This document shows, in pieces, positions 16,033-24,272 of a stretch of DNA of 34,280 nucleotides. Each line of letters begins with the position of its first letter. The stretch's first letter is position 1. The notes below the pieces were generated by a model, which saw only the letters and a program-made list of their open reading frames with translations, ran no database searches and was not told where the DNA came from. This stretch comes from Salaquimonas sp. (GTDB taxonomy: Bacteria > Pseudomonadota > Alphaproteobacteria > Rhizobiales > Rhizobiaceae): positions 1 to 34,280 of the forward strand of contig JAJDOK010000052.1 in assembly GCA_022340185.1 (NCBI GenBank), in the 5' to 3' direction. Both the position numbers and the translations under genes were made by a program.

Positions 16033-17436
16033 TCAGGCCGGATCGACCGCCTCGGTCACGTCGTCCGAGACCGGTTCGCCGTATTTCTCCGGGATGACGA
16101 GCGAGAGCACGATCGCGGTCAGGCCGGAGAGCGTGATCGGGGTCGCGAACACGTTCTTGAGGATATCCGGCAGTTTTCCGACCGCTTCGGGCACGAGCGT
16201 CACGCCGAGCCCGAGGCCGAACGATACCGCCATGATGTAGATCTTGCGCCGGTCGATCTGCTCGGAAGCAAGGATGCGAATGCCCGCAACCGCAATCGAG
16301 CCGAACAGGACCAGCGTCGCACCGCCCAGTACCGGGTTCGGAATCAGGCGGAAAAACCCGCCAATGATCGGGAAGAAGCCGAGAACAAGCAAAATGCCGG
16401 CAATGTAAAGGCCGACATGGCGGCTCGCCACGCCCGTCATCTGGATGACGCCATTGTTCTGACTGAACGTCGTGTTCGGGAAGGTGTTGAAGATCGCCGC
16501 AATGCCCGAATTGATACCGTCGGCCATGACGCCGCCCTTGATGCGCCTGAGATAGATTTCACCCGTGACCGGCTCGCCGGAAATGACCGAATTGGCAGTC
16601 AAGTCGCCCGTCGTTTCGATCGCGGTGATGAGATAGATGAAGGCGACGGGAAGGAAGAGACCCAGATCGAACGAGAAACCGTATTTGAACGGGATCGGAA
16701 GCGCGAAGATCGGCTGCGATCCGAAGGAGGAAAAGCTCACCTTTCCGAGGAGAGCAGCGACGATGAAGCCGACGATAAGACCGATCATGATCGCGGAGAT
16801 GCGGATCATCGGGTTCTTCTGGAAGGTCATGACCAGGATGACGACGACGACCAGCGCGCCCAGCATGAGGTTGACCGGAAGTCCGAAAGCGTCCGGCACG
16901 TTCTGCTTGACATAGGCACCGCCGGCAAAATCGGTGAAGCCGACCTTGACCAGGCTGAGGCCGATCACCGTGATGACGATGCCGGTCACCGTCGGCGTGA
17001 TGATGCGCCCCATCTTGTCGATGAACTGGCTGAGAACGATCTCGACCACGCAACCGACCAGGCAAAGCCCGAAGATCATGGCCAGAATGTCTTCCGGCGT
17101 GCCGCCCCTGCCCTTGACCGCGAAACCCGCGGCCAGGATGGCGCCGAGAAACGCGAAGCTGGTGCCCTGCACGCTCAGGAGACCGGACCCGACCGGTCCG
17201 AACTGGCGGCACTGAATGAAGGTCGCAACCCCGGAAACGAACAGCGACATCGCGATCAGATAAGGGATGTGCTCGCCCAGTCCCAGAACACCGCCGATGA
17301 CCAGCGATGGCGTGACGATGCCGACAATGCTGGCCAGTATGTGCTGGGCGGCGGCCAGGATCGCCGGTCCCGGAGCCGGTTTGTCCGTCAATTTGAAGAT
17401 TATGGTGTGATCGTCTGCTGCCTGTTTCTTAGCCAT
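16033..17436 (-). CDS. NCS2-family purine/xanthine (uracil-xanthine type) permease
   Basis: This is an inner-membrane symporter for a purine base such as xanthine or uric acid. The NAT signature QNNGVIQMTGV is present, preceded by FNTFPNTTFS, and the TM1 motif AAQHILAS supplies the conserved Gln-His. The TM8 acidic position is in TAIETTGDLTA. About 12-14 hydrophobic segments span the 467 residues. The start is ATG 17436 (MAKKQAADD), with GAGGTG about six bases before it. An in-frame ATG six codons further upstream is possible. The sequence resembles the bacterial xanthine/urate branch (XanQ/UacT) more than uracil carriers such as UraA, but substrate cannot be fixed by eye. No purine-catabolism gene is nearby. 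Confidence 0.9.
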   Translation of the reverse strand: MAKKQAADDHTIIFKLTDKPAPGPAILAAAQHILASIVGIVTPSLVIGGVLGLGEHIPYLIAMSLFVSGVATFIQCRQFGPVGSGLLSVQGTSFAFLGAILAAGFAVKGRGGTPEDILAMIFGLCLVGCVVEIVLSQFIDKMGRIITPTVTGIVITVIGLSLVKVGFTDFAGGAYVKQNVPDAFGLPVNLMLGALVVVVILVMTFQKNPMIRISAIMIGLIVGFIVAALLGKVSFSSFGSQPIFALPIPFKYGFSFDLGLFLPVAFIYLITAIETTGDLTANSVISGEPVTGEIYLRRIKGGVMADGINSGIAAIFNTFPNTTFSQNNGVIQMTGVASRHVGLYIAGILLVLGFFPIIGGFFRLIPNPVLGGATLVLFGSIAVAGIRILASEQIDRRKIYIMAVSFGLGLGVTLVPEAVGKLPDILKNVFATPITLSGLTAIVLSLVIPEKYGEPVSDDVTEAVDPA

Positions 17437-17609
17437 TTGCCCACCTCTGCCCATATTGGAAGTCCGAATGGTGTGGTTTCCCCAGACCGAACGCACACTG
17501 TGCACGATTCGTGCCAATATCGAAGTTGAGCCTGTGGACGGGTTTACGCGCCGGCCATGCGGCGCTACCTAATCGAAACAGCGTCCTTGCCAACCCGGAG
17601 ACCTGCTTC

Positions 17610-18392
17610 TTGAAAATCGCCACATGGAACATCAACGGCATCAAGGCGAGACTTGACGGTCTCACCGGCTGGCTCGAGCGCGCCCAGCCCGACATCGCCT
17701 GCCTGCAGGAGATCAAGAGCGTTGACGAAAACTTCCCGCGCGAGGCGATCGAGGCGCTTGGCTACAATGTCGAAACGCATGGCCAGAAGGGTTTCAACGG
17801 CGTGGCGCTGTTGTCGAAACTGCCCTTCGACGAGGTCAATCGCGGCCTGCCGGGCGACGACAATGACGAGCAGGCCCGCTTCATCGAGGGTGTGTTCTCA
17901 CTGGAAAAAAGCGCGCTGCGCGTCGTCAGCCTGTATCTGCCGAACGGCAATCCGGTCGACACGGAAAAATTTCCCTACAAGCTTTCCTGGATGGCGCGGC
18001 TGGAAAACTGGACGCGTGAGCGCCTGGAACTGGAGGAACCGTTTGTCCTGGCCGGCGACTACAATGTGATCTCGGAGCCGATCGACTGTTACGACCCGAA
18101 GGCCTGGGAAGGCGATGCGCTGTTTCAGCCGGAGACGAGGCGGGCGTTCCACCGCCTGACCAATCTCGGCCTCTACGAAGCGGTGCGCTGCGTCAGCGAT
18201 GCCGGTGAACTCTACACCTTCTGGGACTACCAGGGCGGCGCATGGCAGAAGAACCACGGCATCCGCATCGATCACATGCTGCTGTCACCGGAGGCGGCCA
18301 ACCATCTGGCCGCCGCCGAGATCGACCGCTTCACCCGCGAATGGGAAAAGCCGTCCGACCATGTGCCGGTCTGGATCGACTACGCAGCCTGA
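17610..18392 (+). CDS. xthA: Exodeoxyribonuclease III / AP endonuclease, TTG start
   Basis: XthA cuts DNA at abasic sites and trims 3' blocks in base-excision repair. The TTG at 17610 is taken as the start because the protein then opens exactly as the family does (MKIATWNINGIKARL). GGAG at 17597-17600 is well placed, and the length is 260 residues. Metal and catalytic residues are visible: Asn7, Glu34 in LQEIK, Asp and Asn in LAGDYNVISEPIDC, RIDHMLLS, and the final SDHVPVWID with the catalytic His. It is divergent from the permease gene. The small secreted protein gene follows 39 bases later on the same strand. Confidence 0.96.
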   Translation: MKIATWNINGIKARLDGLTGWLERAQPDIACLQEIKSVDENFPREAIEALGYNVETHGQKGFNGVALLSKLPFDEVNRGLPGDDNDEQARFIEGVFSLEKSALRVVSLYLPNGNPVDTEKFPYKLSWMARLENWTRERLELEEPFVLAGDYNVISEPIDCYDPKAWEGDALFQPETRRAFHRLTNLGLYEAVRCVSDAGELYTFWDYQGGAWQKNHGIRIDHMLLSPEAANHLAAAEIDRFTREWEKPSDHVPVWIDYAA

Positions 18393-18431
18393 CAGGCGCC
18401 GGATTTGACAGGACGCCGATTCGGGCGTCTG

Positions 18432-18731
18432 ATGGCAGCCATGAAAGGTCTCGCGCTTGTTCTAGGCATCATGACTTCGGCCATCCTCGCCCCGGCTGTT
18501 GCGATGGCGGGAGGGGACGGCTGCACCTGTCGCTACAACGCAGGTGAAGTTTTCGAGGGCCAGACGGCGTGCATCCGCACCTCCAGCGGTTCGATGCTGG
18601 CGCGCTGCGAAAAAGTCCTGAACAATACGAGCTGGAAAATGCTCAACCAGCCCTGCCCCACGGCCTTGCTGGACGATTCGCCCATCGGTTCGCACGCCAA
18701 TCCGGCCGTGACGACGTCCATCAGGGGCTGA
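18432..18731 (+). CDS. Small secreted cysteine-containing protein of unknown function
   Basis: A 99-residue protein with an N-terminal signal peptide (MKGLALVLGIMTSAILAPAV, cleavage near AMA-GG) and a short mature part. The mature part carries five cysteines (CTC, TAC, ARC, QPC) and the phrases GEVFEGQTACI and CEKVLNNTSWKML. The start is uncertain: ATG 18432, ATG 18441 or TTG 18405 are all in frame, and none has a strong ribosome site. It sits between xthA and exoR. I recognise no domain; even cysteine spacing and secretion suggest a periplasmic structural or inhibitor-like role, which is inference only. Confidence 0.7.
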   Translation: MAAMKGLALVLGIMTSAILAPAVAMAGGDGCTCRYNAGEVFEGQTACIRTSSGSMLARCEKVLNNTSWKMLNQPCPTALLDDSPIGSHANPAVTTSIRG

Positions 18732-18743
18732 ATTTCAACTCAG

Positions 18744-18764
18744 AAAAAACGGAAACCGGCCGTT
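18744..18764 (-). terminator. Probable intrinsic terminator of exoR
   Basis: On the minus strand a short stem AACGG / CCGTT with a 7-base loop is followed by six T residues. It lies 17 bases past the exoR stop, between convergent genes. The stem is only five pairs, so confidence is moderate. Confidence 0.45.
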
Positions 18765-18780
18765 GCGCCCGTGGTAGGGC

Positions 18781-19605
18781 CTATTGCTGGGCCGACTTGA
18801 CCTGAGCGGCCTCGATCGCGGCGCGACGCTCGTCTTCGCTCGCCAGCGCGAAGGCTTCTTCCTGCATCGTCTCGATCCATTTGCTGTCGGTGCCCGTCGC
18901 CCGGCGGCTGGCATCCAGCATCATGGACAGGCCGCGCACGGGGTCGCGGCGCAGATGGTCGCCTTCATAGAGCAAATGGCCGAGCAGCGCCTCGGCGCCG
19001 ACATGGCCAGCGTCGGAGGCGGATTTGAGCATGCGGGCGGCCTGCACCACCTCGACGCGCTGATTGTCGCCTTCGAGATACATGCGGGCGAGTTCGAATT
19101 GCGCATCGGGATGATCGAAATAGGTGGCGGCGGTGGTGAACATCACCTGTGCCTCGCTCCTGTCGGGAGCAATGCCGGCCTCGGGAACACCGTCGCGATA
19201 ATAGCGGCCGAGCGCCACCATGGCGTTGGCGGTGAACTGCCAGTCGGGCGTGCCGGGGCGCACATCGGTATAGCCGTCAGCGACCTGCTTGAAGAATTCG
19301 AATGCGGCCGCCGGATTCTTCTTCACCCCGTCGCCGGTCTGGTACATGCGGCCGAGCTTCCACTGGGCGGCGTGGCTGCCCTGCTCAGCGGCGTATTTCA
19401 GCGCGCCGACGGCTTCTTCCTCATTGCCCTGCTTGCGGGCGGTGAAGAAGAACTTGAAAATCTTGCGAAGGCTGGGCTTGTCGCCCTCGAAGACCTTGGC
19501 CGGGTCGAAGGCATGCGCAGACAGGACCATGCCCGGCGCCACGGACAGGGGCGCCAGCAGGCCTACACAAACAATGGCGGTGGCGAACTGCCTAGATATC
19601 CGCAT
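18781..19605 (-). CDS. exoR: ExoR-like periplasmic Sel1/TPR-repeat regulator
   Basis: In Sinorhizobium and Agrobacterium, ExoR is a periplasmic repressor that binds the sensor kinase ExoS/ChvG and controls succinoglycan, motility and host-related genes through ChvI. This 274-residue protein has a signal peptide (residues 1 to about 31, ending SAHA) and then FDPAKVFEGDKPSLRKIF. At least four Sel1-type repeats follow, including GSHAAQWKLGRMYQTGDGV, DAQFELARMYLEGD and VGAEALLGHLLYEGDHL. The match to ExoR is by repeat layout, length, signal peptide and position near xthA. Another Sel1 protein cannot be fully excluded. The start ATG 19605 lies inside the last codons of the IlvD remnant (14-base overlap). 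Only a distant GGAG is seen, so translational coupling is likely. Confidence 0.78.
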   Translation of the reverse strand: MRISRQFATAIVCVGLLAPLSVAPGMVLSAHAFDPAKVFEGDKPSLRKIFKFFFTARKQGNEEEAVGALKYAAEQGSHAAQWKLGRMYQTGDGVKKNPAAAFEFFKQVADGYTDVRPGTPDWQFTANAMVALGRYYRDGVPEAGIAPDRSEAQVMFTTAATYFDHPDAQFELARMYLEGDNQRVEVVQAARMLKSASDAGHVGAEALLGHLLYEGDHLRRDPVRGLSMMLDASRRATGTDSKWIETMQEEAFALASEDERRAAIEAAQVKSAQQ

Positions 19606-20218
19606 AACAGTGGGTTTCTTTCTCCGCGCCCGGGCGGGTGACTGCGCTATAGCGCGCACTGCCGGCCGACTGGGCATATTTCCAGATCGCGCCCGACTGG
19701 TGGCCCATTTTCCGCGGTTTCCAGTCCTTGCGGCGCAGTTGCATTTCCTCGTCCGACGGATCGACGTCGACGGTTTTCTCAACGGCTTCGAAGCATGCTT
19801 CCTCGGAATCGAAGCAGCGCGCCGAACCGGTGAATTTATGGTTCTTCATGCCGGCGACCTTCACGATCGCTCCATCTGGGGCAAGTTTGCCCTTGAATCC
19901 CATGACAACGCCAGTGTTGGTGATCGGCTTGCCAGCCGGGCAGATGGCGTCGTGGCGCTCGTTCCATCCAACCTTGTCCATGTTTTCGGCCAAAGTACGG
20001 CCAGTGACCGTCATGCAGTCGCCATGGAGACAGCCGTTGTCGAAAAACGTCTTCACGAGACGCGTGATGCCGCCGGCCGGCGGCTGGGCGATTTCTTCCC
20101 GGGAAAACCCCGTCATGTAAAGACAGGAGCGATGCGGCGCACGCGCGGTCCCCACCGTTGTGTAACGGCTGGGCAGATCCGACTTGTCGATGACCGGTCT
20201 TTCGACTTTGGCGTCCAT
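19592..20218 (-). pseudogene. Shrunken dihydroxy-acid dehydratase (IlvD/Edd family) remnant, two internal in-frame deletions
   Basis: IlvD normally has about 570-610 residues and a cysteine-bound Fe-S cluster; this open frame has 208. Three family segments are joined. Residues about 12-46 match the IlvD N-terminus (PSRYTTVGTARAPHRS, then GFSREEIAQP). Residues about 48-148 match the region starting GGITRLVKTFFDNGCLHGDC and continuing MTVTGRTLAENM, LAPDGAIVKVAGM and ARCFDSEEACFEAVE. Residues about 150-208 match the C-terminus (DPSDEEMQLRRKDWKP, SGAIWKYAQ, ending ETHCYADI). The Fe-S cysteine segments and the GPKGGPGM / DGRFSG segments are gone, so it cannot be an active dehydratase. It still has a start at ATG 20218, a GGGGGA ribosome site and no stop codon. 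Its last 14 bases overlap the exoR start. It may be translated as a small protein or a leader for exoR. Confidence 0.8.
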
Positions 20219-20548
20219 ACTCAATTTCCCCCGGGGCGCGGTCCTCGTACGATGGCCCAATCCCGCGCGAAAGGAATCGTTACAGTCATACCCTTCGCAA
20301 TGGCCTTGCCGGCCGACGGGTTTGGTTAGTCTCTTTACCGAACCAGAACCGTCACACCCGGTACTCCGGAACATAGCGCCCAATAGAGGTACGTGGCGTG
20401 CGAAGGTTGAGTTGGTCCGGTTTTGTGGCTGAATGTGGGCAGGCTGACCGGCCCAAGGCAGCAAAGTCTTATACCCAACAACTACATGACCAAGTGTTGC
20501 AATTCCGTCACGAATTGAGGGAAGATTAACTGCAGCGAGGAGGCGAAC
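20219..20548. other. Divergent spacer between the IlvD remnant and the methyltransferase gene
   Basis: 330 bases hold both 5' regions. The minus-strand frame of the IlvD remnant stays open to 20464, but that part shows no family similarity and lies upstream of the good ribosome site. The methyltransferase site gaggaggcg is at 20536-20544. The stretch 20465-20530 is noticeably richer in A and T, as expected for promoters, but no clear -35/-10 pair was identified. No repeat or RNA gene was seen. Confidence 0.4.
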
Positions 20549-21169
20549 ATGGACAAGCAGCGGTTTCTCGGCAGCGCATACGAAGAACGCGACGCGCAGG
20601 AAATGCGCGCATTCTACGATCGCTGGTCGGAGGTCTATGACGAGGAACTATCCGAAAACGAGTACCAGCAGCCGTTACGCTGCGCGCAGGCGCTTGCTGC
20701 AAATCTCGGCGACCTGTCGGCGCGCGTCCTCGACGTGGGATGCGGCACCGGGCTGTCGGGTATCGCACTGGCGGATGCCGGCTACAGCCATATCGACGGC
20801 TGTGACTTCTCACCTGGCATGTTGGAAAAAGCTTTCAAGACAGGGATTTATTCAAAACTGTTCAGAGCCGACCTCAATACGCCGCCACTCGATGCCAGGG
20901 ACGGCGAATATGGCGCCATCGCCGCTGTCGGCGTCTTCTCCTTCGGTCACATCATGCCCGATGCGGTCGACGAATTGCTGCGCATCGCGGCACCCGGCGC
21001 GCCGGTCGTGATCGGCCTTAACGACCATTTCTTCTCTAAGGGCACACTGAGCGCCAAGCTCGATACGCTCACCACAGAGGGAAAGATCGAGCGCATCAGC
21101 GAAGAACATGGCGATCACATCCGCGGCACCGGGCTGACCGGCTGGGTGATCGTGGTGCGGAAGTTGTAA
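20549..21169 (+). CDS. Class I SAM-dependent methyltransferase
   Basis: The 206-residue protein has the class I Rossmann methyltransferase motif I VLDVGCGTGLSG (60-71). The motif II region IDGCDFSPGMLEKA follows, then an acidic motif near FRADLNTPPLD and a late beta-strand VIGLNDHFF. The N-terminal FYDRWSEVYDEELSENEYQQP resembles the small-molecule methyltransferases grouped with Williams-Beuren region protein 27 / METTL27. Substrate is unknown. ATG 20549 has GAGGAGGCG about four bases upstream. Its gene is convergent with valS (47 bases apart) and divergent from the IlvD remnant, so it is a single-gene unit. Confidence 0.88.
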   Translation: MDKQRFLGSAYEERDAQEMRAFYDRWSEVYDEELSENEYQQPLRCAQALAANLGDLSARVLDVGCGTGLSGIALADAGYSHIDGCDFSPGMLEKAFKTGIYSKLFRADLNTPPLDARDGEYGAIAAVGVFSFGHIMPDAVDELLRIAAPGAPVVIGLNDHFFSKGTLSAKLDTLTTEGKIERISEEHGDHIRGTGLTGWVIVVRKL

Positions 21170-21216
21170 AACGCTTTTTTACGCAAGCCCTCGGATGTGA
21201 CGCGCCGGGATTGGCT

Positions 21217-24081
21217 TCAGCCAGCCCCGATCCGCTCTGCGGCCAATTTCGTTCGTTCGATCTGCGCCTGGTAGCCTTCGAGCTTTTCGCGTTCTTCCTC
21301 GACCACCTCGGCGGGCGCATTGGCGACGAATTTGTCGTTGCCGAGCTTGCCTTCGAGCCGTTTGATCTCGCCTTGCAGGCGCGCGACTTCCTTTTTCAGG
21401 CGGGCGCGCTCGGCATCGAGATCGATGATGCCTTCGAGCGGCAGGCAGGCCGTTGCCTCCCCGATGACGATCTGGGCAGACATTTCCGGTGCCTGCGCGG
21501 CGAACTCGACCGGTTCGACACGGGCGAGCGTTCGGATTGCCGGCGCGTGCAGGCCGAGCCTGGTACGTGTCGTCTCGCCCGCATCGACCATCACCAGCGG
21601 CACGATGTCGGACGGCTTGACGTTCATCTCGGCGCGGACCGATCGGATTTCGGAGACAAGCGCAACCAGCCAGTTGATCTCGTCGGCCGCCGCCCCGTCG
21701 TCGACATCGGCCTCGGGCCATTGGGCATGGCAGATCAGCGTGCGGCGCATGCCGTCGCCGATGCGCTCCCACAATTCTTCGGTCAGGAACGGCATGAAGG
21801 GATGCAGCAGCTTGCAGATCTCGCCCAGCACATGGGCGGCGCAGGCCTGCGCCTCGGCCTTGGCCTTTTCGTCATGGCCGGAGAAGACGGGCTTCAGCAG
21901 TTCCAGATACCAGTCGCAGAAATGGTGCCAGACGAAGCGGTAGAGCGCGCCGGCGGCCTCGTTGAAGCGGAACTTCTCAAGCGCGCCGGTGACTTCGTCG
22001 ATGGTACGCGACAATTCGGTCAGCACCCAGCGATTGATGGTCAAGTGCGCATCGGAGGGAACGAAGTCGGGATCGGGCGCCGCGCCGTTCATCGAAGCAA
22101 ACCGCGCGGCATTCCACAGCTTGGTGCCAAAATTGCGGTAGCCGGCAACACGGGCCGGGTCGAGCTTGATGTCCCTGCCCTGCGCGGCGAGGATCGCCAG
22201 CGTGAAGCGCAGCGCATCGGCGCCGTATTCGTCGATCAGTTCGAGCGGGTCGACGACATTGCCCTTCGACTTCGACATCTTCTGTCCATGCTTGTCGCGC
22301 ACCAGCGCGTGGACATAGACGCTTGCGAAGGGTTCGACCGGGCGGCCGTGCTCATCCTTCATGAAATGAAGGCCCATCATCATCATGCGCGCGACCCAGA
22401 AGAAGATGATGTCGAAGCCGGTGACGAGCACATTCGTCGGGTAGTAACGCGCCAGTTCCGCCGTCCGGTCGGGCCAGCCCAGCGTCGAGAACGGCCACAG
22501 GGCAGAAGAAAACCAGGTGTCGAGCACATCCTCGTCGCGCTCGATGATTTCGCCGGGCTTGAAGTTCTCCAGCTTGTCCTCGACCCAGGCCTTCCACGGC
22601 CCTTCGGTGGCGATGTAGTGCTGGATGGCGTCTTCCAGCGCCTCTTCCTCGGTCTTGGCGACGAAGATCGAGCCGTCCGGCCCGTACCAGGCCGGGATCT
22701 GGTGGCCCCACCACAATTGACGCGAGATGCACCAGGGCTGGATGTTCTCCATCCAGTCGAAATAGGTCTTCTCCCAGGCCTTGGGGACGAATTCGGTGCG
22801 CCCCTGACGCACGCTCTCCATTGCCGGGGCGGCGAGCGTCCTGGCGTCGACGTACCATTGATCGGTCAGGTAGGGCTCGATCGGCACGCCTCCGCGATCG
22901 CCATGCGGCACCATGTGGACATGCTCCTCGACATGGTCGAGAAAACCGCCTTCCTCCATGACCTTGATGATACGGGCCCTGGCTTCGAAGCGATCGAGGC
23001 CGTGCAAATGGCCCCACAATTCCTCGCGCATCGGTGTCACCTCGACGCCGGCCAGGAAATCCTCGTTGTCGACGATGTCGATCGCCGCCTCGGTGGTCAG
23101 AACGTTGATCGCCGGCAGGTTGTGGCGTTTGCCAACCTCGAAATCGTTGAAATCATGGGCCGGCGTCATCTTCACCGCGCCGGTGCCGGCTTCGGGATCG
23201 GGATAATGGTCGGCGACGACCGGAATGCGGCGGCCGACAATCGGCAGGATGACGGATTTGCCGACAAGGCCCTTGTAACGCGGGTCGTCGGGATGGACGG
23301 CGACGCCGGTGTCGCCCAGCATGGTTTCGGGCCGCGTCGTGGCGACGACCAGATAGTCGCGCTTTTCATGGCCAGAGGGTTCGCCGTCGGAGGGTTTCCA
23401 GTCGCGTTGCGTACCGTCGGCTTCCAGAAAATAGGGATGGTCATAAGTGATGCCATCGGCCAGAGGATAGCGGAAATACCACAGCTTTCCCCTGGTCTCG
23501 ATCTGCTCGACCTCGAGGTCCGAAATGGCGGTCAGCAGCTTCGGGTCCCAGTTGACCAGCCGCTTGTCCTTGTAGATCAGTCCGTCGCGGTAGAGCTGGA
23601 CGAAGACCTCCAGGACGGCCTTTGACAGGCCCTCGTCCATGGTGAAACGCTCTCTGCCCCAGTCGCAGGAAGCACCCAGCCTTTTCAGCTGGTTGACGAT
23701 GATGCCGCCGGACTCATCCTTCCACTGCCAGACACGCTCGATGAAGTTCTCGCGGCCAAGGTCGTGGCGGTTCGGCTCCTGACGCTCCATGAGCTGGCGC
23801 TCGACGACCATCTGCGTGGCAATGCCGGCGTGGTCGAGGCCCGGCTGCCACAGCACGTCCTTGCCGCGCATGCGCTCATAGCGCACCAGCACGTCCTGCA
23901 GCGTGTTGTTGAGCGCATGGCCCATATGCAGCGATCCGGTGACGTTGGGCGGCGGAATGACGATGGAAAAGGTTTCCGCACCGGGTCTGGCGCCCTTGCC
24001 GGCGGCAAAGGCGTCGGCGTCATCCCATTTCTGGGCAATGCGCGGCTCGATGGCCGCGGCGTCATAAGTCTTGTCGAGCAT
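21217..24081 (-). CDS. valS: Valyl-tRNA synthetase
   Basis: ValRS is a class I synthetase with an editing domain that removes mischarged threonine. The protein, 954 residues from ATG 24081 (MLDKTYDAAAIEPRI), shows the HIGH motif HMGH (52-55) within PPPNVTGSLHMGH. The CP1 editing domain contains TTRPETMLGDTGVAVHPDD. The KMSKS loop is GQKMSKSKGNVVDPLE. It ends in the anticodon domain and a C-terminal coiled coil (LDAERARLKKEVARLQGEI). GGAAGA precedes ATG 24081; an ATG four codons upstream (24093) has no spacing for its GGGG. Full-length and intact. It reads away from the popZ-like gene but is separated from it by a gene on the opposite strand. Confidence 0.97.
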   Translation of the reverse strand: MLDKTYDAAAIEPRIAQKWDDADAFAAGKGARPGAETFSIVIPPPNVTGSLHMGHALNNTLQDVLVRYERMRGKDVLWQPGLDHAGIATQMVVERQLMERQEPNRHDLGRENFIERVWQWKDESGGIIVNQLKRLGASCDWGRERFTMDEGLSKAVLEVFVQLYRDGLIYKDKRLVNWDPKLLTAISDLEVEQIETRGKLWYFRYPLADGITYDHPYFLEADGTQRDWKPSDGEPSGHEKRDYLVVATTRPETMLGDTGVAVHPDDPRYKGLVGKSVILPIVGRRIPVVADHYPDPEAGTGAVKMTPAHDFNDFEVGKRHNLPAINVLTTEAAIDIVDNEDFLAGVEVTPMREELWGHLHGLDRFEARARIIKVMEEGGFLDHVEEHVHMVPHGDRGGVPIEPYLTDQWYVDARTLAAPAMESVRQGRTEFVPKAWEKTYFDWMENIQPWCISRQLWWGHQIPAWYGPDGSIFVAKTEEEALEDAIQHYIATEGPWKAWVEDKLENFKPGEIIERDEDVLDTWFSSALWPFSTLGWPDRTAELARYYPTNVLVTGFDIIFFWVARMMMMGLHFMKDEHGRPVEPFASVYVHALVRDKHGQKMSKSKGNVVDPLELIDEYGADALRFTLAILAAQGRDIKLDPARVAGYRNFGTKLWNAARFASMNGAAPDPDFVPSDAHLTINRWVLTELSRTIDEVTGALEKFRFNEAAGALYRFVWHHFCDWYLELLKPVFSGHDEKAKAEAQACAAHVLGEICKLLHPFMPFLTEELWERIGDGMRRTLICHAQWPEADVDDGAAADEINWLVALVSEIRSVRAEMNVKPSDIVPLVMVDAGETTRTRLGLHAPAIRTLARVEPVEFAAQAPEMSAQIVIGEATACLPLEGIIDLDAERARLKKEVARLQGEIKRLEGKLGNDKFVANAPAEVVEEEREKLEGYQAQIERTKLAAERIGAG

Positions 24082-24272
24082 GATGTCTTCCATGGCCCCG
24101 TCTGGATCGCGACCCGCTATTGTGGCCCGTCGAATGGCGGGATCCCTGATTGTCGCAACGGTGTAAACCCAAAGCCGCCTGACAAGTCAACCGGAAGCGA
24201 CAGCCGGCTTATTGATGCCACATCGGCCCATATCTGCTAAACGCGATTTGGTACAATTGCTGGGCAACGACG

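Noticed and set aside
16012-17529. 505-codon open frame on the plus strand opposite the permease
   Set aside because: Highly charged, Asp/Arg/His-rich antisense translation of a membrane protein gene with a complete NAT signature. It also runs over the terminator.
21169-21186. gtaaaa/ttttac hairpin between the methyltransferase and valS genes as a terminator
   Set aside because: The stem is only A-T plus one G-C pair, too weak to call, though the place is right for convergent genes.
21211-23625. 804-codon open frame on the plus strand opposite valS
   Set aside because: It is the antisense of an intact valyl-tRNA synthetase. GC-rich third positions keep such frames open, and the translation has no domain-like order or ribosome site.
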